A program made the position numbers and the translations under genes. This document shows positions 1 through 9,682 of a DNA stretch of 64,000 nt, one piece after another. This stretch comes from Candidatus Stackebrandtia excrementipullorum (GTDB lineage Bacteria > Actinomycetota > Actinomycetes > Mycobacteriales > Micromonosporaceae). The first letter of the stretch is position 1. Every line of letters begins with the position of its first letter. Under the pieces are notes generated by a model. That model was not told where the DNA came from. It did no database searches and saw nothing but the letters and a program-made list of their open reading frames with translations. The stretch lies in contig DXGR01000080.1 in assembly GCA_019113825.1 (NCBI GenBank), positions 28,292 through 92,291 on the forward strand. The letters run 5' to 3'.

Positions 1-1
1 G

Positions 2-1180
2 GTGCGGGTGGGGCCCCGGTTGAACAAGACGCCGCCCGGTAACCACGACCGCGCAGGCCATGGCCGACACCGCCACCATCGCCGGTGGCAGAACGCCCCA
101 CTGTCCCAGCCTGGAAAACCACAAGGCGACGGCGGGAATTCCGGCCGAGGCCGCCAATGCGACCACCATCACGCCCGCATGACGCCGACTTCGTTCCCGC
201 CAACCGGCGACCAGCCGCATGTTGCTTGAACCGATCACCCCGATGACGTCGGCGGTCGCCACGATCAACGAGGTGACGACGATGCCGAATGTTCCCACAA
301 ACACGGCCACCAACTCTGCGGCCTCGGGGCCGGCCGACGACAGCAGGAGCGCGAAACCACCGCCGGTCGCCGCGAGATAGCCGAGCAGGCTGCGCAGGTC
401 ACGGCTCCACAACATCGCCGCAACCGCTGCCGCAAGCGTCAACATTCCGGCGACCACCAGCATGGATCTGACCCCGGAGACACTCAGAGCGATGGCGGCT
501 TGACCACTCCACCGCAGCACCACCGCGATCGCCGCGATCGGAACGCCCGTAAACACCACGATCGCACCGGCCGGGGGCAGGTGACTCATCACACCGAGAC
601 GCGCCAAACCGACGGGGGCGTGAACGGTGAACGCGATCAGGACGACGCCCAGGGGGACCATCACCCAGCCCGAGCCGCCGAAGACCCACAACGCGACCAC
701 CGTGACCAGACCGGTCGACACCGGCGCGGCCACGGCTCTCATCAGACCGAAGGCAGAGGCGGTGCCGGTCGGTTGACGCTGGTAGGTCATCAACATGCCC
801 ACAACCGGAAACACCGCTGCCAAGCTCAACCAGCTCAGTCCGAGGTCTGTCATGGTCACGGCGACCACCAACAGCGTCACCACGCCCATCGTGAGTGCGG
901 CCACCCAGCGTGCAGCCTTCGCGCCGATCTTTCGGTCGGTCATTTCGTCGGCGACGTTTCGCGGCAACATGATGCCGACCGCCAGCGCGACGCCCGCGAG
1001 AGCCGCAACGAAGATCGCCTGGTGAGGATTGAATCCGACCGCCCAGGCAAGCAGTGCCCCCGCCAAGAGCAGCGTCCCCGCGGCCGCGGCAAGGTGGCGA
1101 GTGGCGGGTCGCCACCCGAACATCGCGTACCCCACGGCCGCCGACAACGGCACCAGCAACGACAACGCCATCGCGTTCAT
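2..1180 (-). CDS. Partial polytopic membrane protein (cut by the left window edge)
   Basis: This reading frame is not in the ORF track because it runs off the left edge. Reading the reverse strand from the ATG at 1180 gives about 393 residues with no stop. The product is strongly hydrophobic, with roughly ten or more membrane segments; it begins MNAMALSLLVPLSAAVGYAM. A segment WSRDLRSLLGYLAATGG recalls the charged-helix region of proton-translocating NuoL/NuoN/MrpD-type antiporter subunits. That resemblance is by eye only and the family is uncertain. The ORFs listed over this stretch (399-1256 minus, 500-1210 plus and others) have Arg/His/Gly-rich shadow compositions. The gene lies downstream of rsgA on the same strand with a gap of about 150 bp. 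Confidence 0.7.
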   Translation of the reverse strand, partial: MNAMALSLLVPLSAAVGYAMFGWRPATRHLAAAAGTLLLAGALLAWAVGFNPHQAIFVAALAGVALAVGIMLPRNVADEMTDRKIGAKAARWVAALTMGVVTLLVVAVTMTDLGLSWLSLAAVFPVVGMLMTYQRQPTGTASAFGLMRAVAAPVSTGLVTVVALWVFGGSGWVMVPLGVVLIAFTVHAPVGLARLGVMSHLPPAGAIVVFTGVPIAAIAVVLRWSGQAAIALSVSGVRSMLVVAGMLTLAAAVAAMLWSRDLRSLLGYLAATGGGFALLLSSAGPEAAELVAVFVGTFGIVVTSLIVATADVIGVIGSSNMRLVAGWRERSRRHAGVMVVALAASAGIPAVALWFSRLGQWGVLPPAMVAVSAMACAVVVTGRRLVQPGPHPH

Positions 1181-1333
1181 TCGTGTTACGACTCCTGCCG
1201 ACCGATGTGACCTGGTTGCCCTGATGTGCCCCCGGTCGCCCGAGTGTCGCAGCCACTGCGGCGCATCGTTTCGGCGGGCCGCTCGCGCGGGCTCCGCGGG
1301 ACGGCCTACACCGGCCCCGCGGTCGACACCGTC

Positions 1334-2347
1334 TCAGCCGACGTCCCTGTGCCGCGTCGGGCTTTCTTGAAGCGCGGCCAACCGACTACCTTCAACGACC
1401 TGTTCGCGCGGTAGTTTGCGTCGGTTGTCGAGCCGACGGACCGTGACATCGCCGCGTTCGGCCCCGGCGCGGACTCCGCAACCGGGTTCGGTGTCGTGGC
1501 TGCAGTCGTTGATCCGACACGTCGCAGCGAGTCGTTGAAGGTCGCCGAAGGCCTCGGCGAGCCCGTCGGTCCGGAGACCGGGAGTGTCCAGAACGGCTCC
1601 CCCGCCCGGAACCGGCACCATGGCCGGAGACGACGTCGTGAGTCGGAGATTTCGATCGGCGCGCAGACGCCTGCTCGTTATCAACACCGCCCCGACGAGA
1701 GCGTTGACCACCGTAGATTTTCCTGCTTCGGGGGCGCCCAGCAGCCCGAGGGTCTTTCCGGGCGCGACGTAGCGTCGAAGCCTGTCCATTCCCTCGCCCG
1801 TCACGGTGCTGACGGCCAGCACAGGAGTACCCGGAGGCGCCGCCGCCGACAGATCCGCCGCCACAAGGTCGACGTCTTCAACGGTGTCGGCCTTCGTCAA
1901 CAGCAACAACGGCCGCGCGCCGGAGTCGCATACCAGAGCCATCAGCCGTTCGATGCGACCGTGGTCGGGGACGAGATCGAGCGATTCGACGACCGCGAGC
2001 ACGTCGGCGTTCGAGGCGATCACCCGTCCCTCGGCCGTGTTGCCCGCCGCGGCAAGCACGACGGCGCTACGTCGTGCCAGTACCGCTTCGAGTGTGTGGC
2101 GATCGTCGCCCCATCGACGCACCACCACCCAGTCACCGACGGTGGGCATGGCCAACGGGTCTTTGGCGACGATCCCGAGCATCCGACCGGCAAGACTCGC
2201 CCGGGTGATTCCTTGAGCCGTCACGACCGTGCACACACCAAGGTCCACACGGGATACCCGGCCGGGGCGATTGCCTCGCCGGTCGTACGGCCGGTACGCG
2301 GCCGTAAATTCCGCGTCCCACCCCAGGGACGCCAACGAAACAGTCAA
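1334..2347 (-). CDS. rsgA: Ribosome small subunit-dependent GTPase A (RsgA/YjeQ)
   Basis: RsgA is a circularly permuted GTPase that acts late in 30S ribosomal subunit maturation. The protein (337 aa, usual length for the family) has an N-terminal OB-fold region with TVGDWVVV. The permuted GTPase motifs follow in order: G4 as LLTKAD, then the P-loop GAPEAGKST, then G3 as DTPGLR. The P-loop is slightly unusual because the family normally has GxSGVGKS. The C-terminal zinc knuckle is intact as CRINDCSHDTEPGC (C-x4-C-x-H-x5-C). The start at 2347 reads as TTG on the minus strand. It is divergent from the MBL hydrolase at 2637, so the 289-bp gap should hold both promoters. Confidence 0.95.
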   Translation of the reverse strand: MTVSLASLGWDAEFTAAYRPYDRRGNRPGRVSRVDLGVCTVVTAQGITRASLAGRMLGIVAKDPLAMPTVGDWVVVRRWGDDRHTLEAVLARRSAVVLAAAGNTAEGRVIASNADVLAVVESLDLVPDHGRIERLMALVCDSGARPLLLLTKADTVEDVDLVAADLSAAAPPGTPVLAVSTVTGEGMDRLRRYVAPGKTLGLLGAPEAGKSTVVNALVGAVLITSRRLRADRNLRLTTSSPAMVPVPGGGAVLDTPGLRTDGLAEAFGDLQRLAATCRINDCSHDTEPGCGVRAGAERGDVTVRRLDNRRKLPREQVVEGSRLAALQESPTRHRDVG

Positions 2348-2636
2348 CGCAGCACCTACTTGTCGAAGTTCGGTGCCCTACCCCGTGGTCGAGGTCGGCA
2401 CCCGTTGTGGAGGCTGAGACGGACATGCCGCCGCAACGGGCAACGAACGTAGCCCCGCTGTACAGGCGCTCTGCGGCATATCGGCCACCTCCCTTCGAGC
2501 AGGCGTCTTCGGCCCTGCGATCGACACGATCACTCAACGTACTATGAGGCTAAGTTGCGCTGACACACAAGGCAAGCCCGTTTTCACAGCGTGGAAGCAC
2601 CGTCATTCCTCAACATGCCTCTGACATGCTGGCCTC

Positions 2637-3314
2637 ATGTCAAATCTCGGACACGTCTTTCCGGGCGGACCGGCTGTTACCGTCGAATCCGCTCAGTCGA
2701 TCGTCACCAAGTTCTCCGTCGGCTCCATGGACAACAACGTCTACGTGATCACGTGCCGCCAAACGGGTACACGTCTACTCGTCGACGCCGCCGACGACGC
2801 GGCCCGCATTCTCGAGGTCCTGGACGGCGACAACCCGACGACCGTGGTCACCACGCACAGGCACTGGGATCACGTGCGGGCATTGACAGCGATCGTCTCC
2901 GAAACGGGTGCCATCTCGCTGGCGCACCCCGATGACGCCGAAGAGATCCCGGTCGTCACCGCAACCGTCCGCGACGGCGACGTCATCACGTGCGGTGACC
3001 TGGGCATCGAGGTCGTGCACCTGGTGGGGCACACCCCCGGCAGCATCGCCTTGTGCTTGGGCGATTCCGTCGGCCCCACCCGCCTGTTCACCGGGGACAG
3101 CCTGTTCCCCGGTGGCACGGGCAAGGTGGCGAATCGGACGGACTTCCTGTCGCTCATCACCGATGTGGAAACCAAGCTCTTCGACCGATTCGACGACGCC
3201 ACGATCGTGCACCCCGGGCACGGGGACGACACGACGTTGGGTGCCGAGCGTCCCCATCTGCCGCAGTGGCGGGCCCGCGGCTGGTTACCCTACGGCCCGA
3301 ACAGGACCTCCTGA
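2637..3314 (+). CDS. MBL-fold metallo-hydrolase (glyoxalase II-like)
   Basis: A 225-aa metallo-beta-lactamase-fold hydrolase. The metal-binding signature THRHWDH is present near residue 80, followed by GHTPGS (the third His), FTGDSLFPGGTGK (bridging Asp) and HPGHGDDT (last His), so all metal ligands appear intact. Proteins with this layout hydrolyse thioesters such as S-lactoylglutathione or mycothiol analogues, but the substrate cannot be read from the sequence. The 3' end overlaps the converging PLP-enzyme gene by 25 bp. Confidence 0.85.
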   Translation: MSNLGHVFPGGPAVTVESAQSIVTKFSVGSMDNNVYVITCRQTGTRLLVDAADDAARILEVLDGDNPTTVVTTHRHWDHVRALTAIVSETGAISLAHPDDAEEIPVVTATVRDGDVITCGDLGIEVVHLVGHTPGSIALCLGDSVGPTRLFTGDSLFPGGTGKVANRTDFLSLITDVETKLFDRFDDATIVHPGHGDDTTLGAERPHLPQWRARGWLPYGPNRTS

Positions 3315-4543
3315 ACCGCTTCACGGCTCACTGCTTGCCGAGAGGCGCGTGTGACCGCCGTGTCGACAGCCTCGGCGAAGACATCGGCTCCACCGATCTC
3401 CGCAATCGTCTCCGGTGGTAGGAACTTGATGAGCAATGCGTCGGTGCCCGGCGGCAGGCCGGCGAAGTGAACGGTGAGAAATCCGTTGTCGGCGAGCATG
3501 TTCATCGCGACGAGCGCGGTCGCCTCGATAGGCGCCAGATCAGGCTGAATGTCCGGGTTCTGGTCCCGCATCCGAGCCAAGATCCGGTCTCCGGGCAATC
3601 GGGTGATGAACGGGGTCTCCTCCACCCAGTCCCCGAGCCGCTCCAACAGTCGACGGCCGACCACACGCGTAGAGTCGACCAGGTCCCGGACCCGCTGCGG
3701 ACGGTAGCCGGAGAGACATTTTTCCACCGCCGGATACAGAACCGGGCGACATTCGGAGCCCAATTCGAACGCTCGCGCGCGGGCGGCTGCGACGAGGTCG
3801 CTGCGACCGCCCAGCAAACCGACTCGCGGGCCGCACACACCGTACTTGTCCAGGCCCGTCGCGCCGAGGTCGACACCGAGGGCCAGGGTACGAGGCTGGT
3901 CCAGGATCGCCGGGCCCACGCGTGCGCCTCCGGCATCGTCGGCGACGACGACCGCTCCGGCCTCGTGCGCGCGCTGCACGATCCGCTCCAGATCTGTTGT
4001 GGACAAGGCATCGTAGGTGACTGCGAGCCGCGTCACCACGACCACGGTCACGTCATCACGGCGTTCAAGCTCACGTTCGAACTCCTCGACGCCAACGGTT
4101 TCGATCAGTCGGCCGCCGGCGTCGCGCACGCCCCTGACGACGGCCGGATGACTGTAGGAGGGTGAAACACCGATAACGGTCGAGCCGGGCTCGACGGTCA
4201 CTTGAAACGCGGCGTACAGCGCTGCGGTGAGCCGGTTGGTGACCACGATGTCGTGGCTGTCGGGATCGCCTCCGAGGTGGTCCAACCCCAACGCCCGGAT
4301 CCGCGGGGAATACAACGCTCCGGACCATTCGTCGTCCAGCACCCAGTCGTCCAGGGTCTCGGGCGTTCGAAGCCCCCGCTCCAGCCCGCTGAGGTTGTAC
4401 AGTGCCAGCCCTTCCTCACGGCGGCGCCGGATGTGCCGCCACGCGTGCGCGAGTTTGCGGAGGTGATCCTGAGTGTCGCTCAACACTGCTCCGGGGGAAT
4501 ACGGCAGACCGGTTGTCGTCGACGTGTGCGTTTCCTTCTCCAT
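3290..4543 (-). CDS. PLP-dependent enzyme, SelA-like/aminotransferase fold
   Basis: The track ORF starts at 4612. I prefer the ATG at 4543 (MEKETHTS), because the upstream codons run into the divergent LysR gene. The product is about 417 aa. The PLP fold is supported by VVVADDAGGARVG (Asp for the pyridine nitrogen) and a probable Schiff-base lysine in ATGLDKYG, followed by GPRVGLLGG. That DK...GP.xG arrangement is closer to the selenocysteine synthase (SelA)/D-glucosaminate-6-phosphate ammonia-lyase group than to typical class I aminotransferases. Only about 75 bp separate it from the divergent LysR gene, a layout usual for a LysR regulator and its target. The substrate is unknown. Confidence 0.8.
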   Translation of the reverse strand: MEKETHTSTTTGLPYSPGAVLSDTQDHLRKLAHAWRHIRRRREEGLALYNLSGLERGLRTPETLDDWVLDDEWSGALYSPRIRALGLDHLGGDPDSHDIVVTNRLTAALYAAFQVTVEPGSTVIGVSPSYSHPAVVRGVRDAGGRLIETVGVEEFERELERRDDVTVVVVTRLAVTYDALSTTDLERIVQRAHEAGAVVVADDAGGARVGPAILDQPRTLALGVDLGATGLDKYGVCGPRVGLLGGRSDLVAAARARAFELGSECRPVLYPAVEKCLSGYRPQRVRDLVDSTRVVGRRLLERLGDWVEETPFITRLPGDRILARMRDQNPDIQPDLAPIEATALVAMNMLADNGFLTVHFAGLPPGTDALLIKFLPPETIAEIGGADVFAEAVDTAVTRASRQAVSREAVQEVLFGP

Positions 4544-4618
4544 GCCACCAGTCAACCGCTTCTCCCCGCGTGAGACAAGCTCAACTTTGTGCCCGTAAGC
4601 GTTCGATATCATTCACCA

Positions 4619-5512
4619 ATGCTGCCCTCTCTGACTTTGCTTCACCAGCTGCGCCTGCGGGGCAGTCTCACTGCCGCCGCCGAGGCCACCAACACCAGTC
4701 GGTCGGCGGCGAGTCACCAGTTGGCCGGCTTGCAACGTCGCCTCGGCGTAACCCTCACGGAACGGGTGGGGCGTGGACTGCGTTTGACAGAGGCCGGTCA
4801 CGCGTTGGCACTTCAAGCAGCACGGGTATTGTCTGAAATGGAACGCACTACGGCCATCGCCGAGCAATCCCGCGGTGACCTGGCGGGTACGGTCGTCGTG
4901 GCCACGGTCCAAACCATCGCCGTTGCGGTCGTTCCCCGGCTGCTGACCCGTGTTCGAAGTGATCACCCGAGCCTGAGAGTCGAAGTACGCGATCTCGCGT
5001 CACGACACGCCATCCGGTCGGTGAGCGCGGGCGAGGCCGACGTTGCCGTCGTCCCGCAGTACGACACGGCCCCCCTGCGACCCGACACGGCACTGCGACG
5101 ACATCATCTGTTCCGCGACCCCATCGTCGTGGCGCTACCTCCGGACCATCGACTAGCCCATACCGGTACGGCCGTGGATCTCGCGGATCTGGCCGACGAA
5201 CGCTGGGTGACCGGCGACCCGGACGGCCATTTCGGTCGTCTCGTACCGTCGTTGTGTCATCGTGCCGGCTTCGATCCCGACATCAGGCACCGCAGCGACG
5301 ACTACCTGGTCATCGCCGCCCTGGTCGCCGACGGGCACGGTGTCGGGTTGCTGCCCGCGTCGGCTCGCCCTCACGCACACGCGGTCGTCACCCGACCGAT
5401 CACGAGCTCCGACGGACGCGACATCGTGGCCTTCACACGCGGATCAGGGCTTGAACGTCCGACCGTGTCAACCGTCGTACAGGTCCTCACCGCCATATGC
5501 AGCCGTCCGTGA
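4619..5512 (+). CDS. LysR-family transcriptional regulator
   Basis: A LysR-type regulator of about 297 aa when started at the ATG at 4619 (MLPSLTLL); the track start at 4589 would push further into the divergent promoter. The N-terminal winged helix-turn-helix is typical: LRLRGSLTAAAEATNTSRSAASHQLAGLQRRLG. The remainder is the two-lobed effector-binding domain. It is divergent from the PLP enzyme at 3290-4543, which is the most likely regulated gene. Its stop lies 5 bp from the stop of the converging YqeB-like gene. Confidence 0.9.
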   Translation: MLPSLTLLHQLRLRGSLTAAAEATNTSRSAASHQLAGLQRRLGVTLTERVGRGLRLTEAGHALALQAARVLSEMERTTAIAEQSRGDLAGTVVVATVQTIAVAVVPRLLTRVRSDHPSLRVEVRDLASRHAIRSVSAGEADVAVVPQYDTAPLRPDTALRRHHLFRDPIVVALPPDHRLAHTGTAVDLADLADERWVTGDPDGHFGRLVPSLCHRAGFDPDIRHRSDDYLVIAALVADGHGVGLLPASARPHAHAVVTRPITSSDGRDIVAFTRGSGLERPTVSTVVQVLTAICSRP

Positions 5513-5517
5513 CGGTC

Positions 5518-6225
5518 TCAACCTCCCGAGCGCCAGTACTGCCGTCTCCCGTCGTCACGCACCACGACCCCGCACGCGCGCAGATCCTCGGTCACACGCC
5601 GCAACCGGACGTCGGTCCAGTCGGCAAGGGCGGCGCCTCGTCGGCGCATCAACTGTTCCACCCGCGGTGACGAGAAAGCCGTCCCGGGTGTCCACGGTCG
5701 AAACGACGCCGCATACGGGTCAACGCCACGCCACGGATACCCGAGTCCGGCCAATGCGTCACCGATGCGGGCCGCGTCTTGCTCGGGTCGTACTCGACAC
5801 CACTGGCGCCCCGACGTGTCGATGACCACCAGGTCAAGACCGTCCGTGAACACGGCGGACACCAACGACACCGGCAGACGGTCCCCGGCACCGGCGAGGG
5901 ACCCCGAGGTCAGCCCCGACCCGTCGGCACAGACCCATCGGTCCGGCCACTGGGCCACCACCGCAACGCCCAACCCCGACAGAACCGCGATCGACCAGAC
6001 GCCGATCGAACGAGCGGGCTCGGGGACCGCGGCAACCACCGTGGCCAATCGGCCCACAACACCGTGGTCGAACCCTCCGACCGCATCGGCGAATACGTGC
6101 CCCAACGCAACAAGCATCACCGCCGCCGCAGGAAAACCGGTCCATACGGCCGCGCGTCGGACCGGTCTGCCGACGATCCGCACCTTTGACGGTGGCAATG
6201 CGTCCACGGTCCGATCATTCCGCAT
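5518..6225 (-). CDS. YqeB-like membrane protein with PH-like domain
   Basis: The track ORF (343 aa from 6549) overlaps the divergent esterase gene. The ATG at 6225 (MRNDRTVDAL) gives a 235-aa protein that no longer does. Two membrane segments near the N terminus (around AAVWTGFPAAAVMLVALGHV and SIGVWSIAVLSGLGVAVVAQW) precede a soluble domain. The C-terminal part, GYPWRGVDPY followed by VVRDDGRRQYWRSGG, resembles the actinobacterial YqeB family as I remember it. The function of that family is not established. Confidence 0.7.
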   Translation of the reverse strand: MRNDRTVDALPPSKVRIVGRPVRRAAVWTGFPAAAVMLVALGHVFADAVGGFDHGVVGRLATVVAAVPEPARSIGVWSIAVLSGLGVAVVAQWPDRWVCADGSGLTSGSLAGAGDRLPVSLVSAVFTDGLDLVVIDTSGRQWCRVRPEQDAARIGDALAGLGYPWRGVDPYAASFRPWTPGTAFSSPRVEQLMRRRGAALADWTDVRLRRVTEDLRACGVVVRDDGRRQYWRSGG

Positions 6226-6292
6226 ACAGCCGTTATCCGCTCCGCCTTCGGTCCGTTGTTCCTGATCCTCGGGCGGTGATAGAAATACCGAC

Positions 6293-7255
6293 ATGTCACT
6301 GTTCGATCTCCCGTTGGAACAACTGCGCCGGTATCGACCGAGCCGTCGGGAACCGGCCGATTTCGACTCCTTCTGGGAACAGACGATCGATCGGGCACGG
6401 CAGGCCGCTCGGCCGACACGGTTCACGCGCCTGGATACGCCGCTGACGATGGTGACCGTCGACGACGTCGAATTCTGCGGCGGCGACGGCGACCCGGTGC
6501 GCGCTTGGCTGATCCTTCCAAAGGACCACGGGGGCGGGTGCGTCGTCACCTATGCCGGTTACGGCAACGGCCGCGGGTTGCCGCATCAACACCTACGGTG
6601 GGCGGCGGCCGGTTGGGCGACATTCGTGATGGACTCGCGAGGGCAGGGCGCCGGAGGGACACAGGCTCCCGGCGGGACCGGGGACCCTCACGGCCCCGAT
6701 CACGCGCACGCACCCGGAATGATGACCAAGGGCATCTTGTCCGAGCACACCTACTACTACCGAAGGCTGTTCACCGACGCCGTTCGCGCCGTCGACGTTG
6801 TCGTCGAACACCAGGCGATCGACGCGTCCCGCATCGTTGTCGCCGGAGGCAGCCAGGGCGGCGGCATCGCCCAGGCCGTCGCGGGGCTTCGCGGCGACCT
6901 GCGGGGTGCCTTTATCGATGTTCCGTTTTTGACCGATTTCAGTCGTGCTCTCGATGTGGCGACCACTGGCCCCTACCCGGAGATCGTGAAGTTTTTGGCC
7001 GGTCAACGTCATGCGGCCGATCGCGCACTCCAGACATTGTCCTATTTCGACGGCATGCACTTCGCGGCGCGCGCGACGACAACCGCCCGGTACTCGGTGG
7101 CCTTGCGTGACACCACATGTCCGCCGTCAACGGTGTTCGCCGGGTACAACCATTGGGGCGGACCCAAGGACATCGACGTGTGGCCGTGGAATGGCCACGA
7201 AGGCGGCCTGGAAGTCCAGGCGCAGAGTCAACTCGTCGATGTGAGCCGCTGGTGA
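6293..7255 (+). CDS. Acetylxylan esterase / cephalosporin-C deacetylase-like alpha/beta hydrolase
   Basis: A 320-aa alpha/beta hydrolase of the AXE1 (carbohydrate esterase 7) type, the length usual for the family. The N terminus has the characteristic DFDSFWEQT. The nucleophile elbow is GGSQGGG with Ser187; the other triad members are likely the Asp in ALRDTTCPPST and the His in NGHEGG near the C terminus. A family-typical SRGQG is also present. These enzymes remove acetyl groups from acetylated sugars or cephalosporin C. There is no signal peptide, so it is probably cytoplasmic. The stop codon overlaps the GTG start of the next gene, suggesting co-transcription. Confidence 0.88.
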   Translation: MSLFDLPLEQLRRYRPSRREPADFDSFWEQTIDRARQAARPTRFTRLDTPLTMVTVDDVEFCGGDGDPVRAWLILPKDHGGGCVVTYAGYGNGRGLPHQHLRWAAAGWATFVMDSRGQGAGGTQAPGGTGDPHGPDHAHAPGMMTKGILSEHTYYYRRLFTDAVRAVDVVVEHQAIDASRIVVAGGSQGGGIAQAVAGLRGDLRGAFIDVPFLTDFSRALDVATTGPYPEIVKFLAGQRHAADRALQTLSYFDGMHFAARATTTARYSVALRDTTCPPSTVFAGYNHWGGPKDIDVWPWNGHEGGLEVQAQSQLVDVSRW

Positions 7256-7716
7256 ACACAACCGTCTCCACAGCCGAAGCCGAGGACCTGGCCGGGTACC
7301 TGAAACTGGCCGCCGAAGTCGAACACTGGTTCGGTCCGATGGTGAACGAGCCCAAGTTCGTCGCCGCCGTCCGAGCGGCGATCAACGATCGACGAGCGCT
7401 TTTGGTGCGTGACGGTGAACACGTGACGGGTGGTCTGTTGTTCCGTCACCGGCACGCGGTTGCTCACATCGACTGGCTCGTCGTGGCGGCATCGTCCCGA
7501 AAGACCGGGATCGGCCGACACCTGGTCACAGAGGTGTTGCGACGGACCTCTGCGACCGTGGTCGAGGTGGTGACCTTCGGCGCCGACCACGAAGCCGCGC
7601 AGCTGGGTGGTGCTCGGGTTTTTTACGAACGTCTGGGGTTTTCGCCCGACAGACCGGAGCCGGACGGCCCCGACGGCGGAAGTCGTCAGCGTTACCTACT
7701 GCATCTCGATCGGTAA
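7252..7716 (+). CDS. GNAT-family N-acetyltransferase
   Basis: I take the GTG at 7252 as the start. It overlaps the esterase stop as GTGA and begins at VNTTVSTAEAED; the track start at 7117 lies inside the esterase gene. The resulting 154-aa protein has the GNAT acetyl-CoA-binding loop SSRKTGIGRHLV and the later FYERLGF segment. The acceptor substrate is unknown. It is translationally coupled to the esterase. Confidence 0.82.
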   Translation: MNTTVSTAEAEDLAGYLKLAAEVEHWFGPMVNEPKFVAAVRAAINDRRALLVRDGEHVTGGLLFRHRHAVAHIDWLVVAASSRKTGIGRHLVTEVLRRTSATVVEVVTFGADHEAAQLGGARVFYERLGFSPDRPEPDGPDGGSRQRYLLHLDR

Positions 7717-7722
7717 ACTGTG

Positions 7723-7743
7723 ACCGGCTCCACCGGGGCCGGT
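7723..7743 (+). terminator. Possible terminator/attenuator hairpin before typA
   Basis: ACCGGCTCC / GGGGCCGGT can pair over 9 bp with one G-U and a 3-nt loop, right after the GNAT stop codon. Only a short TT follows, so it is a weak intrinsic terminator at best. Confidence 0.4.
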
Positions 7744-7780
7744 TTCGACCGTGTGCAGGACGTGTCCGACAATGGAATTC

Positions 7781-9640
7781 ATGGCTAAACGCACCGACCT
7801 GCGCAATGTCGCGATTATCGCCCACGTCGACCACGGAAAAACCACTCTGGTCGACGCCATGCTCCGTCAGGCGGGTGCGTTCCGTGAAGGAGCGGCCGCC
7901 CACGATCGAGTCATGGACTCCATGGACCTCGAACGTGAAAAAGGAATCACGATCCTGGCCAAGAACACCGCCGTAAATTACCGCACCCCTGACGGTGACG
8001 ACGTCACCATCAACATCATCGACACCCCCGGCCACGCCGACTTCGGTGGGGAGGTCGAACGCGGTTTGACGATGGTCGACGGAGTCATTCTCCTGGTCGA
8101 TGCATCGGAGGGGCCCCTGCCACAGACGCGTTTCGTGCTACGCAAGGCACTGTCTGCGCGGATGCCGATCGTGTTGGTGATCAACAAGGTGGACCGTGCC
8201 GATGCCCGTATCAAAGAGGTGGTCGACGAAGCCTATGAGCTGTTCCTCGATCTCGAAGCAGACGAAGACCAGATCGACTTCCCGATCGTTTACGCATGCG
8301 CGCGGGACGGCATCGCTTCGCTGTCCGAACCGGCCGGCGGACAGGTACCCGCCGACAGCGCCGACCTTCACCCGTTGTTCGAGACGTTGCTGGAGACCAT
8401 TCCCGCCCCCGAATACGACGAGGGTGCCCCGCTTCAGGCGCACGTGACCAACTTGGACGCTTCGCCGTTCCTCGGCCGTCTCGCGTTGTGCCGGGTACGG
8501 CAGGGAAACATCGCCAAAGGTCAGACGGTTGCCTGGTGCCGCACGGACGGAAGCGTCTCGAACGTACGCATCTCAGAACTTCTGATGACCGACGCGTTGG
8601 AACGTGTCTCAGCCGCCAAGGCCGGCCCCGGCGACATCATTGCGGTGGCGGGCATTCCCGACATCATGATCGGTGAGACGCTGGCCGATGCCGAAAACCC
8701 GACACCACTGCCACTGATCACTGTGGATGAACCGGCGATCTCGATGACTATCGGCACCAACACCTCACCGCTGACCGGACGTGTCAAGGGCGCGAAATTG
8801 ACGGCCCGCGTGGTCAAAGACCGTCTCGACAAGGAACTCGTCGGCAACGTCTCCTTGCGTGTACTGGACACAGAACGGCCGGACACCTGGGAGGTCCAGG
8901 GCCGTGGCGAGTTGGCACTGGCGATTCTGGTCGAACAGATGCGTCGCGAAAACTACGAACTTACGGTCGGAAAACCGCAGGTCGTCACCCGCGAGATAGA
9001 CGGCAAGCGGTGCGAGCCGGTGGAACGACTCACCATCGACGCTCCGGAAGAGCACCTGGGTGCGATCACCCAACTGCTGGCGACCCGGAAGGGACGCATG
9101 GAACAGATGGTCAACCACGGCACGGGTTGGGTCAGGATGGAATGGCTCATTCCCGCACGTGGACTGATCGGCTTCCGTACCGAGTTCCTCACCGAGACAC
9201 GCGGTACCGGCATCGCACATCATGTTTTCGAGTCGTACGAACCCTGGTTCGGTCCCATTCGCACGCGGCAGTCGGGGTCGCTGGTGGCCGACCGCACCGG
9301 CGTGGCCTCCAGCTACGCGATGTTCAATCTGCAGGAACGTGGAACGTTGTTCGTCGAGCCCACGACCGAGGTGTACGAGGGCATGATCATCGGCGAAAAC
9401 TCGCGCACCGACGATATGGACGTCAACATCTGCAAGGAAAAGAAACTCTCCAACGTGCGTTCATCCACCGCCGACGAGCTTGAGCGGCTCATCCCGCCGC
9501 GCAAGTTGTCGCTGGAACAGGCGCTGGAGTTCTGCCGAGAGGACGAATGCGTCGAGGTCACTCCCAACGCGATCCGCATCCGTAAGGTCGTTCTCGACGC
9601 CAAGCAACGTGAACGATCACGGCGGCTTAACTCGCGGTGA
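7781..9640 (+). CDS. typA: Translational GTPase TypA/BipA
   Basis: TypA (BipA) is a ribosome-associated translational GTPase related to EF-G and LepA, involved in 50S assembly and stress growth. G motifs are intact: AHVDHGKTT (G1), [14 protein letters not shown] (G3) and VINKVDR (G4). The C-terminal part carries the family-specific [18 protein letters not shown]. At about 619-629 aa it has full length. Three in-frame starts lie close together (7751, 7772, 7781) and none has a strong Shine-Dalgarno sequence. I use MAKRTDLRN because homologues begin a few residues before [16 protein letters not shown]. Confidence 0.97.
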   Translation: MAKRTDLRNVAIIAHVDHGKTTLVDAMLRQAGAFREGAAAHDRVMDSMDLEREKGITILAKNTAVNYRTPDGDDVTINIIDTPGHADFGGEVERGLTMVDGVILLVDASEGPLPQTRFVLRKALSARMPIVLVINKVDRADARIKEVVDEAYELFLDLEADEDQIDFPIVYACARDGIASLSEPAGGQVPADSADLHPLFETLLETIPAPEYDEGAPLQAHVTNLDASPFLGRLALCRVRQGNIAKGQTVAWCRTDGSVSNVRISELLMTDALERVSAAKAGPGDIIAVAGIPDIMIGETLADAENPTPLPLITVDEPAISMTIGTNTSPLTGRVKGAKLTARVVKDRLDKELVGNVSLRVLDTERPDTWEVQGRGELALAILVEQMRRENYELTVGKPQVVTREIDGKRCEPVERLTIDAPEEHLGAITQLLATRKGRMEQMVNHGTGWVRMEWLIPARGLIGFRTEFLTETRGTGIAHHVFESYEPWFGPIRTRQSGSLVADRTGVASSYAMFNLQERGTLFVEPTTEVYEGMIIGENSRTDDMDVNICKEKKLSNVRSSTADELERLIPPRKLSLEQALEFCREDECVEVTPNAIRIRKVVLDAKQRERSRRLNSR

Positions 9641-9647
9641 CAGCACC

Positions 9648-9682
9648 CGGCGGCTTGGGTAGACATGTTCACCAAGCCGCCG
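9648..9682 (+). terminator. Intrinsic terminator after typA
   Basis: CGGCGGCTTGG and CCAAGCCGCCG form a perfect 11-bp stem with a 13-nt loop, 8 bp after the typA stop. The T-tract is poor, as is common in high-GC actinobacteria. Confidence 0.75.

Noticed and set aside
399-1256. 285-aa minus-strand ORF in the track
   Set aside because: Its composition is Arg/Gly-rich nonsense. The real frame here is the membrane protein read from 1180 to the left edge.
1496-2452. 318-aa plus-strand ORF opposite rsgA
   Set aside because: It mirrors rsgA, which has all its motifs; the product is His/Arg-rich and unrecognisable.
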